64,000 bases of DNA from Roseateles violae (GCF_030410485.1 NZ_JAUHHC010000005.1:558001-622000), one strand, 5' to 3'; shown: positions 25,377-34,131, counted from the first letter of the stretch. The notes: generated by a model not told the origin, from the sequence alone. A program made the numbers and translations.

Positions 25377-25943
25377 ATGGACACCCCTCAACATTCCGTC
25401 TATCACGGCACGACCATCGTCAGCGTGCGCCGCGCCCTGCCCGATGGCCGCGTGCAGGTCGCCATCGGCGGCGACGGCCAGGTGACGCTGGGCAATATCG
25501 TCGTCAAGGCCAGCGCGCGCAAGGTGCGCAAGCTCTATCACGACAAGGTGCTGGCCGGTTTTGCCGGCGCCACCGCCGATGCCTTCACCCTGTTCGAGCG
25601 CTTCGAGGCCAAGCTGGAAAAGCACCAGGGCCATCTGGTGCGCGCCGCCGTCGAGCTGACGCGCGACTGGCGCACCGACCGCGTGCTGCGCCGGCTGGAG
25701 GCCATGCTGGCCGTCGCCGACCGCACGGCGTCCCTCATCATCACCGGCAACGGCGATGTGCTGGAGCCCGAGCAGGGCGTCGTCGCGATCGGCTCCGGCG
25801 GCGCCTATGCGCAGGCCGCTGCCAAGGCGCTCCTGAACCACAGCGAGCTGAGCGCGCAGGACATCGTCAAGCAGTCGCTGGTGATCGCCGGCGAGATCTG
25901 CATCTACACCAATCTGAACCACACGATCGAGGTGTTGGAATGA
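25377..25943 (+). CDS. hslV: ATP-dependent protease subunit HslV
   Basis: A 188-residue proteolytic subunit of the HslUV (ClpYQ) protease. After an 11-residue propeptide ending in HG, the mature chain starts TTIVSVRR with catalytic Thr12. [41 protein letters not shown] and [30 protein letters not shown] are conserved. The start is the ATG before [10 protein letters not shown]. The stop overlaps the hslU start as ATGA, giving coupled translation. A weak heat-shock-like promoter is considered among the rejected items. Confidence 0.97.
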   Translation: MDTPQHSVYHGTTIVSVRRALPDGRVQVAIGGDGQVTLGNIVVKASARKVRKLYHDKVLAGFAGATADAFTLFERFEAKLEKHQGHLVRAAVELTRDWRTDRVLRRLEAMLAVADRTASLIITGNGDVLEPEQGVVAIGSGGAYAQAAAKALLNHSELSAQDIVKQSLVIAGEICIYTNLNHTIEVLE

Positions 25944-27250
25944 GCAGCATGACCCCTCAGGAGATCGTGTCGGAGCTGGACCGCCACATCGTCGGCCAGA
26001 ACGCCGCCAAGCGCGCGGTCGCGATCGCGATGCGCAACCGCTGGCGCCGCCAGCGCGTCGACGAGAAGCTGCGCGGCGAGATCACGCCGAAAAACATCCT
26101 GATGATCGGTCCCACCGGCGTCGGCAAGACCGAGATCGCCCGCCGCCTGGCCAAGCTGGCCGGCGCGCCCTTCATCAAGGTAGAAGCGACCAAGTTCACC
26201 GAGGTCGGCTATGTCGGCAAGGACGTGGACTCGATCGTGCGCGACCTGGTCGACACGGCCGTCAAGCAGGAGCGCGAGCTGCAGATGCGCCGCCAGCGCA
26301 CCCGCGCCGAGGACGCCGCCGAGGAGCGCGTGCTCGATCTGCTGGTGCCGGGAAGCGACACCGAGAACCCGACCCGCCAGGCGATGCGCAAGCGCCTGCG
26401 CGAAGGCCAGATGGACGACAAGGACATCGAGCTCGAGCTGCTGGAGCCCAAGCCGACCATGGAGATCCTGAGCCCCATGGGCGGCCAGGGCATGGAGGAC
26501 ATGGCCGAGCAGCTGAAGGGCATGTTCGCCCAGTTCGGCGGCAACAAGCGCAAGCCGCGCAAGCTCAAGATCGGCGAGGCGATGAAGCTGCTGATCGAGG
26601 AAGAGGCCGGCAAGCTGCTCAACGAGGACGAGATCAAGACCGCCGCGCTGCAATCGGCGCAGGAGATGGGCATCGTCTTCATCGACGAGATCGACAAGGT
26701 GGCCGGCCGCTCCGAGCATGGCGGTGCCGACGTCTCGCGCCAAGGCGTGCAGCGCGATCTGCTGCCGCTGGTCGAGGGCACGACGGTCAACACCAAGTAC
26801 GGCATGGTCAAGACCGACCACATCCTCTTCATCGCCTCGGGCGCCTTCCACCTGAGCAAGCCCAGCGATCTGATCCCCGAGCTGCAGGGCCGCTTCCCGA
26901 TCCGCGTCGAGCTGGACTCGCTGTCGGTCGACGATTTCGAGGCGATCCTGAAGAGCACCCATGCCAGCCTGGTCAAGCAGTACCAGGCGCTGCTGGCCAC
27001 CGAGGGCCTGGCACTGGAGCTGCGCGACGACGGCATCCGCCGCATCGCCCAGATCGCCTACGAGGTCAACGAGCGCACCGAGAACATCGGCGCACGCCGG
27101 CTGTCGACGGTGATGGAGCGCCTGCTGGACCAGCTCAGCTTCGACGCGCCCAATCTCGGCGGCCAGACCGTCGCGCTGGGCGCCGCCGACGTCGATGCCA
27201 AGCTCGGTGAACTGGCGCGCAACGAGGACCTGTCGCGCTTTATCCTCTGA
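25940..27250 (+). CDS. hslU: HslU ATPase subunit of the HslUV protease
   Basis: A 436-residue AAA+ unfoldase that feeds HslV. It begins [20 protein letters not shown]. Walker A is [15 protein letters not shown] (about 55), the pore loop lies near [12 protein letters not shown], Walker B is [11 protein letters not shown] (about 245) and sensor 2 is [15 protein letters not shown]. The I-domain spans about 110-240. The C-terminal end is LSRFIL, which docks into HslV. It overlaps hslV by 4 bases and the 3' end of a convergent PEP-CTERM pseudogene by about 11 bases. Confidence 0.97.
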   Translation: MSSMTPQEIVSELDRHIVGQNAAKRAVAIAMRNRWRRQRVDEKLRGEITPKNILMIGPTGVGKTEIARRLAKLAGAPFIKVEATKFTEVGYVGKDVDSIVRDLVDTAVKQERELQMRRQRTRAEDAAEERVLDLLVPGSDTENPTRQAMRKRLREGQMDDKDIELELLEPKPTMEILSPMGGQGMEDMAEQLKGMFAQFGGNKRKPRKLKIGEAMKLLIEEEAGKLLNEDEIKTAALQSAQEMGIVFIDEIDKVAGRSEHGGADVSRQGVQRDLLPLVEGTTVNTKYGMVKTDHILFIASGAFHLSKPSDLIPELQGRFPIRVELDSLSVDDFEAILKSTHASLVKQYQALLATEGLALELRDDGIRRIAQIAYEVNERTENIGARRLSTVMERLLDQLSFDAPNLGGQTVALGAADVDAKLGELARNEDLSRFIL

Positions 27251-27703
27251 GGCGGGCCGCGCGCCGCAGCCCCGGGCAGGCCGGCCAGCCCGGCCAGCAT
27301 CAACAGCATCGTGCCCGGCTCCGGCACCGGCGTCGCGCCGAAGCTCGCGCCGCCATCGACGCTGTAGCTGAAATTGCTGATCTGGTAGGCATCGGAGCTG
27401 GCGCTGAAGCTGACCGCGGCGAATTTGCCATGCTCGAGCTCGCCCCCGCCCTGCAGTTCGAAGAAGCGCTCGATCGCGAAGCCGCCCTGGGCCTTGAACG
27501 CGTTCGGATCGGTGCTGCCGAGGAAGCGGAAGCTGATCGCCAGCCCGCTCAGGTCCATCTTGCTCGCCTCGGCAAAGACCAGCTGGTCGGTCTTGAAGCC
27601 GCCCTGTCCGGCCGGCCGGACTGCTCAGCAAGCTCATCAGGCCCGCGGCCAGCGCCAGGCGGATCGGGCTGGGTACGGGCCCGGCGGTCTTGGTGGTCTT
27701 CAT
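27240..27703 (-). pseudogene. PEP-CTERM sorting-domain protein gene with frameshifts
   Basis: A good SD (GGAGGGG) and ATG at 27703 start a signal peptide (MKTTKTAGPVPSPIRLALAAGL). After SSPAG the frame breaks in the GC-rich tract at about 27608-27622. A +1 shift is needed to continue as GGFKTDQLVFAEASKMDLSGLAISF, and the body then runs to the sorting signal VPEPGTMLLMLAGLAGL. A second +1 shift at CCCGGGG near 27285 would bring in the expected Arg-rich tail and a TAA at 27240; without it the frame runs deep into hslU antisense. It is therefore a decaying gene, or one with two base-call errors. Intact homologues are exosortase-processed surface or EPS-associated proteins. Confidence 0.65.
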
Positions 27704-27870
27704 CGGCAGCCCCTCCAGCGATCGATTGATCGCAAACCCGGGCTTGCGGCGGCCGCCACCCTCGAATACCTCCATCGTGGACCGGGTTGCCGGGCAGCGC
27801 TAAGCTAGCCCCATGCCGCCATTGCCGGGCCCCGGCCGGGGCGGCGGCGCTTGTCGAGGAGGACCCTGCC

Positions 27871-28353
27871 ATGCTGCGCCAATTCACCCAGTCGATGGCC
27901 AGGACCGCACCGCGCTTGCTCGCCCTGGTCGCCACCGGCCTGCTGCTGGCCACCGGCGCTGCCGAGGCCGGCGGGCGCGGTGGCGGTGGCGGTCATCACG
28001 GCGGCGGGGGCGGTCATTACCACGGCGGCGGCGGCCACTACCATGGCGGCGGCATCTGGGTCGGCGGCTATTGGCCCGGCTATTGGGGCGGCTGGTATGG
28101 CTACCCCTATGGCTGGTACGGCTACCCCTATGGCTATGGCTATCCCTACGCCTATGCCTATCCGCCGGCCGCCTATGCCTATCCGACCGTCATCCAGCCG
28201 GCCCCGGCGGCCAACGCTCAATACCAGCAGCAGGCCCCGGCGCAGTGGCATTACTGCCGCGAGTCGCAGATGTTCTATCCGCACGCGAGCGAATGCCCGG
28301 GCGGCTGGGAGATCGTGCCGGTGACGCCGCCGCCCCCGGGACCCAAGCACTAG
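27871..28353 (+). CDS. Secreted Gly/His/Tyr-rich protein
   Basis: A 160-residue exported protein. The signal peptide ends near GAAEA. It is followed by low-complexity GGGGGHHGGGGGHYHGGG and WYGYPYGWYGYPYGYGYPYAYAYP repeats, then a short ordered C-terminal part with two Cys (WHYCRESQMFYPHASECPGGWEIVP). The C-terminal YYCxxxxxYYPxVxxCxxxW-like pattern recurs in many proteobacterial small secreted proteins. The SD gaggagg is strong. The His-rich segment could bind metal; Tyr/Gly repeats suit surface association. It overlaps the convergent lipoprotein gene by 4 bases. Confidence 0.75.
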   Translation: MLRQFTQSMARTAPRLLALVATGLLLATGAAEAGGRGGGGGHHGGGGGHYHGGGGHYHGGGIWVGGYWPGYWGGWYGYPYGWYGYPYGYGYPYAYAYPPAAYAYPTVIQPAPAANAQYQQQAPAQWHYCRESQMFYPHASECPGGWEIVPVTPPPPGPKH

Positions 28354-28979
28354 AACAAGCCGGCCTGCTGCGCGGCGCCGACGACGGCCTTGGCCAGCTC
28401 GGCCAACTGCGCATTCAGATTGGCCTGCGGTGGCGTGGTCGCCTTGGCCGTCCACATCATGCGGCCGCTGGCCACATCGGTCAGCATGCCGTTGGCCGCA
28501 TAGCCGGTGCTGACCTGGCCGCCGGTCGGCACGGTGACGCCGACACCGCCGCTGGTGCCGCTGCCATAACCGCCGCTGTTGAAGCCGCCGATGCCGAAGC
28601 TGAAGGTCGGCCCCGGGTTGACGATGGTCGCGTCCGGCTGCACCGAGGCGCTGAACACGGCCCGCGCGCCCGCCACCCGCGCGGCCGCCAGCAACTGCTC
28701 GGCGGCCGGAGCACGCGCGGCGCCATCGGGCGCCTGCACCGGCGTCGCGCCCAGGTCCTGCACGCGCGCGGCCAGCTCGTCCTGGCAGATCCGCTGCGTG
28801 GCCGGATCGGGCGCCTCGCAGACGACCAGCAGGCGCGCGCCGCGCAGCGACTGGCCGCGAAAACTCGGATCCGACCATTGCGCGCCGACCTGCGTCGAGG
28901 CGCAGCCGGCCAGCAGCGCCAGCGCGGCGCCGGCGGCGAGAGCACAAGCTGAGGCAAGGGCTGGGGCGAAGCACTTCAT
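28350..28979 (-). CDS. Hypothetical lipoprotein
   Basis: A 209-residue predicted lipoprotein (lipobox LAGC, Cys about 26, then ASTQVGAQWSDPSF). The mature part has an alpha/beta segment (RGARLLVVCEAPDPATQRICQDELAARVQDLGATPVQ) and a Gly-rich stretch (FGIGGFNSGGYGSGTSGG), then ANGMLTDVASGRMMWTAKATTPP, as in outer-membrane-associated lipoproteins that report variants of metal or stress assembly. No named family is recognised. A strong SD (AGGAGG) precedes the ATG. Confidence 0.75.
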   Translation of the reverse strand: MKCFAPALASACALAAGAALALLAGCASTQVGAQWSDPSFRGQSLRGARLLVVCEAPDPATQRICQDELAARVQDLGATPVQAPDGAARAPAAEQLLAAARVAGARAVFSASVQPDATIVNPGPTFSFGIGGFNSGGYGSGTSGGVGVTVPTGGQVSTGYAANGMLTDVASGRMMWTAKATTPPQANLNAQLAELAKAVVGAAQQAGLF

Positions 28980-29212
28980 GACCGTCCTCCTGTCGTTGCA
29001 GGCAGCTTACTCCTTCGCCGTCGCGACGGCGGCGGCGGAACAAGTGCTTACCACTGCCGCCGGCGCCGGGCCCGCGCACCGTTCTGGCGCGTAACTCCAC
29101 AGCTGTGCGGAGCGCTGCGCGCGCCGTCGTTGAGGCCCTGAGGGCGCACTCCTAAGTTGCTGACAGGGCGGCCATCCGGTCGTCCGTCTCGGGCCAACAA
29201 GGAGCTTTCATC
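28980..29212. other. Intergenic region between divergent exported-protein genes
   Basis: These 233 bases separate the lipoprotein at 28350 and the protein at 29213. They must hold both promoters, but I see no box or repeat I would defend. An SD (aaggag) for the plus-strand gene lies at the end. Confidence 0.3.
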
Positions 29213-29689
29213 ATGGAACCGAATGCTATGCATCGCGCACTGGGCCTGCTGTTCGTGGCCGGCGCCGCGCTGGCGGCTCATCTGCAAGCCTCGGCGCAGG
29301 ACATGGTCGAGAACCGGCTGCAGCCGGTCGAGGTGACCGGCAACCGCGATACGCCGCGCTTCGACGTGCAGCGCGCCTGCCCCGACTACGCCGAAGAGGT
29401 GAAGGCCTCGCTGGCGCGCTCGCTGCCCTATATCGACGGCAGCAGCGAGGTCAGGGTCAGCTTCCAGCTGAAGGGCCACGCGGTCGACTCGGTGCAGACC
29501 GAGGGCGGCTACTGGGAGCAGCGCCGGCCGCTCAAGCGCGCCGTCCGCTCGATCAGCTGCGTCAACGACGGCCAGGAGAACCAGCGCTACATGTTCATGG
29601 TCGTGTTCAAGCCGGACGACGGCAGCGGCCGCGAGCAGCAGATGGCCGTGCGCAGCGCCGAGCCGCTGACCCTGGCGCGCAAGGACTGA
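29213..29689 (+). CDS. Periplasmic hypothetical protein
   Basis: A 158-residue protein with a signal peptide ending near QASAQ. The mature part starts LQPVEVTGNRDTPRFDVQRACPDYAEEVKASLARSL and has two Cys (RACPDY, SISCVND) placed for a disulphide. The pattern EVRVSFQLKGHAVDSVQTEGG...LKRAVRSISC is TonB-C- or energy-transducer-like, but the identity is uncertain. SD aaggag. A second ATG five codons later is an alternative start. Two small DUF4148-type genes follow. Confidence 0.65.
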   Translation: MEPNAMHRALGLLFVAGAALAAHLQASAQDMVENRLQPVEVTGNRDTPRFDVQRACPDYAEEVKASLARSLPYIDGSSEVRVSFQLKGHAVDSVQTEGGYWEQRRPLKRAVRSISCVNDGQENQRYMFMVVFKPDDGSGREQQMAVRSAEPLTLARKD

Positions 29690-29772
29690 ATCCATGAAAT
29701 CCGGAGGCCGCCCCGGCGGTCTCCGATCGAAGCCGGCCGCGCGCCGCGCGGCCCCAACCCCAGGAGTTCATC

Positions 29773-30069
29773 ATGAAGACCACCCATATTCCTCTGATCG
29801 CCGTCCTCGCCACGATCGCCCTCGCCGGCGCCGCGCGGGCGCAAGACCCGACCCCGGCCAAGACCCGCGCCGAGGTGATCGCCGAGCTGCAGCAGGCGCG
29901 CGAAAGCGGCGAACTGGCCCTGCTGCATTCGGAGATCGGCGTCAACGGCTACCAGCTCGCGCCGCCGCTGACGATGAGCGCGCGCAATGGCGGCCAGGCG
30001 AACGCCAAGGCCGGCCGCGCCGACTTGAGCGCCGAAGCCAAGCGCACGCGCGCGGCCGGCGAGCTGTGA
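29773..30069 (+). CDS. DUF4148-type exported small protein
   Basis: A 98-residue protein with a cleavable signal (ending AARAQ) followed by the DUF4148 pattern TRAEVIAELQQARESGELALLHSEIGVNGYQLAP. Such proteins are abundant in Burkholderiales, periplasmic and of unknown role. SD caggag. A second gene with a related ending (REMLRARAAGEMDW) starts 31 bases later. Confidence 0.75.
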   Translation: MKTTHIPLIAVLATIALAGAARAQDPTPAKTRAEVIAELQQARESGELALLHSEIGVNGYQLAPPLTMSARNGGQANAKAGRADLSAEAKRTRAAGEL

Positions 30070-30099
30070 GCCCAATCCCCCTGCATCGAAGGAAGCATC

Positions 30100-30333
30100 A
30101 TGAACAAGCCCTCGACTCCGAGCCTCCTGCTCGTCCCCGCGCTGCTGGCGCTGGCCGCCTGCGCGCAGACCTCCCCCGGCACCATCGCCTATGCCAGCGA
30201 CGAATACGCGCCCGAAGCGCTGCTGCAGGCCGATCCCAGCTCGGCCGGCGCCATGCCGCTGACGCGTGAAGACGTGACCCGCGAAATGCTGCGCGCCCGC
30301 GCCGCCGGCGAGATGGATTGGGTCAACCATTGA
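30100..30333 (+). CDS. DUF4148-like small lipoprotein
   Basis: A 77-residue lipoprotein (lipobox LAAC, Cys about 21). The mature part ends LTREDVTREMLRARAAGEMDWVNH, the N-terminal half of the DUF4148 motif, so it is a short relative of the preceding gene. The SD is GAAGGAAG. It is probably co-transcribed with 29773-30069. An intrinsic terminator follows at 30411. Confidence 0.65.
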   Translation: MNKPSTPSLLLVPALLALAACAQTSPGTIAYASDEYAPEALLQADPSSAGAMPLTREDVTREMLRARAAGEMDWVNH

Positions 30334-30410
30334 GGCCCGCCTGGTGAGACCCGACACGCGTCGCAGCGCCTGCCAGAGCAAAGACAAGACGGTCGCCAGC
30401 CCATATCGGA

Positions 30411-30442
30411 GGGCCGGAGCATCGAGCATCCGGCCCTTTTCT
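30411..30442 (+). terminator. Intrinsic terminator of the DUF4148 operon
   Basis: The stem GGGCCGG (30411-30417) pairs with CCGGCCC (30430-30436) and is followed by TTTTCTTTC. It lies 78 bases after the last stop codon of the small-protein operon and before chrA. Confidence 0.75.
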
Positions 30443-30616
30443 TTCGGGCCGGCCGTTTTCGAGGGCCAAAGAGGCAGAGCGCCCACCCGATTGCGACAGA
30501 AGCCGACAGCGCTTGCCCTTGGTCGAGTCCCCCGCGGCCTTTGACGTATCCTCATCCGCTCATGCGGACGATGCCGCGCCGCTGCGACAGGATCTACGCC
30601 GCCATGGAAGCATTCA

Positions 30617-31975
30617 ATGACCGTTGAGCCCGATGCCGGTACGGCAGCCCTGTCGCCGCCCAGCTTGACCCGCGCGCAAGCGTTTCGCTACTGGCTCAGG
30701 CTCGGCTTCATCAGCTTTGGCGGCCCGGCCGGGCAGATCGCCCTGATGCATGAGGAACTGGTGGAGCGGCGGCGCTGGATCTCGGAAAACCGGTTTCTGC
30801 ATGCGCTGAACTACTGCATGCTGCTGCCGGGCCCCGAGGCCCAGCAGCTGGCCACCTACATCGGCTGGCTGATGCACCGGAGCTGGGGCGGGATCGTGGC
30901 CGGCGCGCTGTTCGTGCTGCCCTCGCTCATCATCCTGATCGCCCTGTCGTGGGTCTACATGGCCTACGGCCACGTACCCGCCATCGCGGCCCTCTTCTAC
31001 GGCATCAAGCCTGCGGTCACGGCCCTGGTCGTGCATGCCGCCTGGCGCATCGGCTCACGCGCGCTCAAGAACCGCTGGCTCTGGGGCATCGCGCTGGGTG
31101 CGTTTGGAGCGATCTTCCTGCTGAATCTGCCCTTTCCACTGATCGTGCTGATGGCCGGCATCGTCGGCTATGCCGGTGGAAAGTACGCGCCGGACAAGTT
31201 CAGGAGCGGCGGCGGACACGGCGCCGCCCAGCAGGCTTACGGCCCGGCGCTGATCGACGACGACACGCCGACGCCTGCGCATGCGCGCTTCAGCTGGGCC
31301 CGGTTGCGCACGGTCATCGCCGTCGGCCTGGGGCTTTGGGCTGCGGTCATGGGCGGGCTGATCGCCCTGTTCGGGTGGTCCGGCGCGCTGACCCAAATGG
31401 GCTGGTTCTTTACCAAGGCCGCGCTGCTCACATTTGGCGGCGCTTACGCCGTCTTGCCCTATGTCTATCAGGGCGCGGTCGAGCAATTCCATTGGCTCAC
31501 GGCGCCTCAGATGATCGACGGGCTGGCGCTGGGCGAGACCACGCCCGGTCCGCTCATCATGGTGGTGGCCTTCGTCGGCTTCGTCGGCGCCTGGAATCAA
31601 GCGCTGTTCGGCCCCGAGGCCTTGCTGCTGGCGGGCGCGACCGCCGCCTGCGTGGTGAGCTTCTTCACCTTCCTGCCCTCCTTCTTCTTCATTCTGCTCG
31701 GCGCTCCATTCATCGAATCCACGCATGGCAAGCTGCAGTTCACCGCGCCGCTGGCCGGCATCACCGCCGCGGTCGTCGGCGTCATCGTCAACCTGGCGCT
31801 GTTCTTTGCGTATCACGTCCTCTGGCCAAAGGGCTTCGATGGCCGCTTCGAATGGGCTTCGGCGATCATCGGTTCGGCGGCGGCGCTCGCACTGCTTCGC
31901 TACAAGCTGGGCGTGATCCCGGTCGTGCTCGGCTCCGGCGTCGCCGGGCTCCTGTTCCGGCTGGCAAGCGGCTGA
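30617..31975 (+). CDS. chrA: Chromate transporter, long-chain ChrA type
   Basis: A 452-residue CHR-family inner-membrane transporter with two homologous halves and about ten to twelve helices. The first half has FGGPAGQIALMHEELVERRRWIS and LPGPEAQQLATYIGWL. The second has LTFGGAYAVLPYVYQGAVEQFHWLT and LGETTPGPLIMVVAFVGFVGAWNQ. It exports chromate by proton exchange, or in some hosts imports oxyanions. The two-domain length is usual for proteobacterial ChrA. The 283 bases upstream hold a terminator and probably its own promoter. No chrB is nearby, so regulation is unknown. It stands alone between unrelated genes. Confidence 0.92.
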   Translation: MTVEPDAGTAALSPPSLTRAQAFRYWLRLGFISFGGPAGQIALMHEELVERRRWISENRFLHALNYCMLLPGPEAQQLATYIGWLMHRSWGGIVAGALFVLPSLIILIALSWVYMAYGHVPAIAALFYGIKPAVTALVVHAAWRIGSRALKNRWLWGIALGAFGAIFLLNLPFPLIVLMAGIVGYAGGKYAPDKFRSGGGHGAAQQAYGPALIDDDTPTPAHARFSWARLRTVIAVGLGLWAAVMGGLIALFGWSGALTQMGWFFTKAALLTFGGAYAVLPYVYQGAVEQFHWLTAPQMIDGLALGETTPGPLIMVVAFVGFVGAWNQALFGPEALLLAGATAACVVSFFTFLPSFFFILLGAPFIESTHGKLQFTAPLAGITAAVVGVIVNLALFFAYHVLWPKGFDGRFEWASAIIGSAAALALLRYKLGVIPVVLGSGVAGLLFRLASG

Positions 31976-32054
31976 CCGCGCCCCGCTTAAGCTCCGCCAT
32001 CTCGTCCAGGGCACACGGCGAAGCTCGTCGCCTTCGGCCGTCGAGTGCGCCGAC

Positions 32055-32381
32055 CTAGGACGCCGCGAGGGAGTCGTACCTGGTCTTGAGCTTGCGCACC
32101 GCAGCGACATCGCCCAAGAAGACCAGCAGCGCATCTCTTTCACTCTGAGCCAGGTGCGCGCTATCGAGCAGCTGCAGCTTCCGAATCACGACTTCAAGCG
32201 CTTCGGCCAGGTGGCCGATCTGCTTGCCGTAGCTTCCGACCTGCTCGAGCGCCTGCTGCTCCACCTTCGCGTTGGACGTGGCGCCCAGGTCGATGCTGAA
32301 GAGATTGAAGGACCAGTTCGAAAGAATCGGTTGAGTGAGCGAAGTCGGCGCCAGCTGAAGCGGCATGTAGACACTTTCCAC
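32055..32381 (-). CDS. Hypothetical 108-residue helical protein
   Basis: A small soluble protein I do not recognise. The C-terminal half is predicted helical (VEQQALEQVGSYGKQIGHLAEALEVVIRKLQLL, SERDALLVFLGDVAAVRKLKTRYDSL). The start GTG is favoured by the SD AGGGAG six bases upstream; an ATG at the sixth codon is the alternative. It is convergent to chrA and shares strand with the LuxR gene at 32522, which ends in a terminator before it. Being close to a signalling cluster could be coincidental. Confidence 0.55.
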   Translation of the reverse strand: MESVYMPLQLAPTSLTQPILSNWSFNLFSIDLGATSNAKVEQQALEQVGSYGKQIGHLAEALEVVIRKLQLLDSAHLAQSERDALLVFLGDVAAVRKLKTRYDSLAAS

Positions 32382-32462
32382 GGTAACTCCCTGTGCGTGC
32401 TGCTACGTCTTGTACGTCCTTGCCGCGGCGACCCCCGCGATCACCGTATTCTGCGGCGCCCA

Positions 32463-32494
32463 CGCAAGAGAAAGGGCGGGAGGCCCCGCCCTTT
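32463..32494 (-). terminator. Intrinsic terminator of the LuxR-type gene
   Basis: On the minus strand AAAGGGCGGG and CCCGCCCTTT pair (10 bp, four-base loop), followed by CTCTT. It lies 27 bases after the stop of the LuxR-family gene at 32522 and is a clean Rho-independent terminator. Confidence 0.8.
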
Positions 32495-32521
32495 ACGTCT
32501 TTCCGCCCTGCGGCCCGCGCC

Positions 32522-33184
32522 TCAGCCGAAGATCGGTCCGGCGCTGCCCAGCCAGCGCAGCAGCTGCATCAGCGAGCGCGCCTGCGTCTTGCCCAGCAGA
32601 TTGCGCACATGGGTGCGCAGGGTGCTGACCTGCAGGCCCAGCTGATGCGCGGCCGCATTGACCGCCTGGCCATCGGCCAGCAGCATCAGCACATAGCGCT
32701 CGGTGTTGGTCAGCCGGCATTGCTGGCACAGCGCATCGATGCGCGCGCTCTGCGCCAGGCCGGGCCGGTCCAGTTGCACCGTCAGCAGCAGGCAGCCGCC
32801 GGGCCAGTCCGCCGCCCGCGCAATGGCGGGCGACAGCGTGCACACATGCAGCCAGCCGGTCTGCAGATTGGGGCTGAACCACAGGCCGGCCTGGGTCGCG
32901 CTGTCGGCGCAGGCCAGGCGCAGCAACTCCTCGAGCTTGACGGCCTCGAGCTGGCCGATCGCCATCAGCCGCTGGCCGGCCTGACGGGCCAGCGTGTCGG
33001 CGAACAGGCGCTCGGCGCCGCGGTTGACGAACAGCAGGCGGCGATCCGCCTGGCAGACCAGCAAGGGCTGCGGCAGACCGTTGAGCACCTGCTCGGCCCG
33101 GCTGCTGCCGGCGACCAGGGCCGGAAACAGCAGCTGCGCCGATTGGCTCGCTTGCGGGAAGGTGGTGGTGGACGTGAACTGCAT
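32522..33184 (-). CDS. PAS-LuxR-family transcriptional regulator
   Basis: A 220-residue regulator. A PAS-like sensor fold (about 30-110; VLNGLPQPLLVCQADRRLLFVNRGAERLF) precedes a LuxR-type helix-turn-helix (LTNTERYVLMLLADGQAVNAAAHQLGLQVSTLRTHVRNLLGKTQ). There is no phospho-acceptor domain. The SD AGGGGG precedes the ATG. It is divergent from the response regulator at 33451 over 266 bases with repeated GGCCTAG motifs. It probably contributes to control of the next signalling genes or of the giant enzyme downstream. Confidence 0.83.
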   Translation of the reverse strand: MQFTSTTTFPQASQSAQLLFPALVAGSSRAEQVLNGLPQPLLVCQADRRLLFVNRGAERLFADTLARQAGQRLMAIGQLEAVKLEELLRLACADSATQAGLWFSPNLQTGWLHVCTLSPAIARAADWPGGCLLLTVQLDRPGLAQSARIDALCQQCRLTNTERYVLMLLADGQAVNAAAHQLGLQVSTLRTHVRNLLGKTQARSLMQLLRWLGSAGPIFG

Positions 33185-33269
33185 TTGCTACCCCCTGAAA
33201 CGCAGCAGAAACAGCTTGCTGCTGAGCTGAAGTCTGGGCGGCGGCGGGGGCCAAATCTATTCACATGAA

Positions 33270-33349
33270 GGCCTAGCCGCCGCCCCGCGGGCGGCCTAGA
33301 CCCAGTGGCCGAACGGGCCGAACGAAGGACTGGCCCTTCGAACTAGGCC
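33270..33349. promoter_or_regulatory. Three GGCCTAG/CTAGGCC motifs in a divergent promoter region
   Basis: GGCCTAG occurs at 33270-33276 and 33293-33299, and its complement CTAGGCC at 33343-33349; the first two flank a GC-rich partial palindrome. They lie between the divergent LuxR-type gene and the response regulator, where a LuxR or NarL-type regulator would bind. The role is inferred. Confidence 0.35.
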
Positions 33350-33450
33350 CTTGGTTTAGGTCCGCGATCGGGCGACTTCGGTTACGCTGCCTGCGCTTCC
33401 CAACAACGCTGCGTCGGCCCCGGCCGGCGCCACAAGAAGGGGGTCCGGCG

Positions 33451-34128
33451 ATGCGAGTGCTGCTGGTCGACGACCATGAGCTGGTATGGAACGGCACGCG
33501 CCGGCTGCTCGAGAAGGTGGCCGACGACTTCGACTGGGCCGCGGACCTGCACTTCCGCGCGGTGCGCGACCTCGATGCCGCCTGCGCGCTGGCGGCCGAG
33601 AAGTTCGACCTGATCCTGCTCGACTACCACCTGCCCGGCATCGAGGGCCTGCAGGCGCTGAAGCTGATCCAGGCGGCCTTCGACGGGGCCATCATCTGCA
33701 TGGTCTCGGCCGAGAGCGGGGCCGAGCACATCCGCGCGGTGCTGGATGCCGGCGCGGCCGGCTTCATCCCCAAATCCTATGGCGAGGCCGATATGGCCGC
33801 CGCGCTGCGCCTGGTGCTGCGGCAGAAGGTCTATGCGCCGGCCGAGTTCCTGTTTGCCGAGGAGATCGTGCGCGGCCGCGAGGCCGACGAGGTGCGCAGC
33901 GAGGACCTGGTTGCCTTCCTGCGCAGCGAGCTGTCGGGCCGCCAGCGCGAGGTGCTGGGCCTGGCGCTGCAGGGCCTGCCCAACAAGACGATCGCGCGGC
34001 GCCTGCAGATCGCCGAGGGCACCGTCAAGGTCCATCTGTCCATGGTCTACAAGGCGCTGGGCGTGAAGAACCGCGTCGGCGCGCTGTGCCGGGTCTTGCA
34101 GGCCGACGCGGCCGGCGCGCTGGAATAG
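33451..34128 (+). CDS. NarL-family response regulator
   Basis: A 225-residue response regulator. REC domain: MRVLLVDDHELVWNG with acidic pair, phospho-Asp in FDLILLDYHLPG, Lys in FIPKSYGEAD. C-terminal LuxR HTH: LSGRQREVLGLALQGLPNKTIARRLQIAEGTVKVHLSMVYKALGV. SD GAAGGGGG. The next gene, a hybrid histidine kinase, starts 3 bases after its stop, so it is the cognate kinase with a short phosphorelay. It may also govern the enzyme gene at 35977. Confidence 0.92.
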   Translation: MRVLLVDDHELVWNGTRRLLEKVADDFDWAADLHFRAVRDLDAACALAAEKFDLILLDYHLPGIEGLQALKLIQAAFDGAIICMVSAESGAEHIRAVLDAGAAGFIPKSYGEADMAAALRLVLRQKVYAPAEFLFAEEIVRGREADEVRSEDLVAFLRSELSGRQREVLGLALQGLPNKTIARRLQIAEGTVKVHLSMVYKALGVKNRVGALCRVLQADAAGALE

Positions 34129-34131
34129 GCA

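Noticed and set aside
28000-28200. A tandem DNA repeat or microsatellite in the Gly/Tyr-rich gene.
   Set aside because: The repetition is at protein level with varied codons and stays in frame; it is explained by the encoded protein.
30603-30626. An eight-codon ORF (M-E-A-F-N-D-R) overlapping the chrA start as an upstream peptide.
   Set aside because: Too short to support, and the chrA ATG has its own purine-rich leader.
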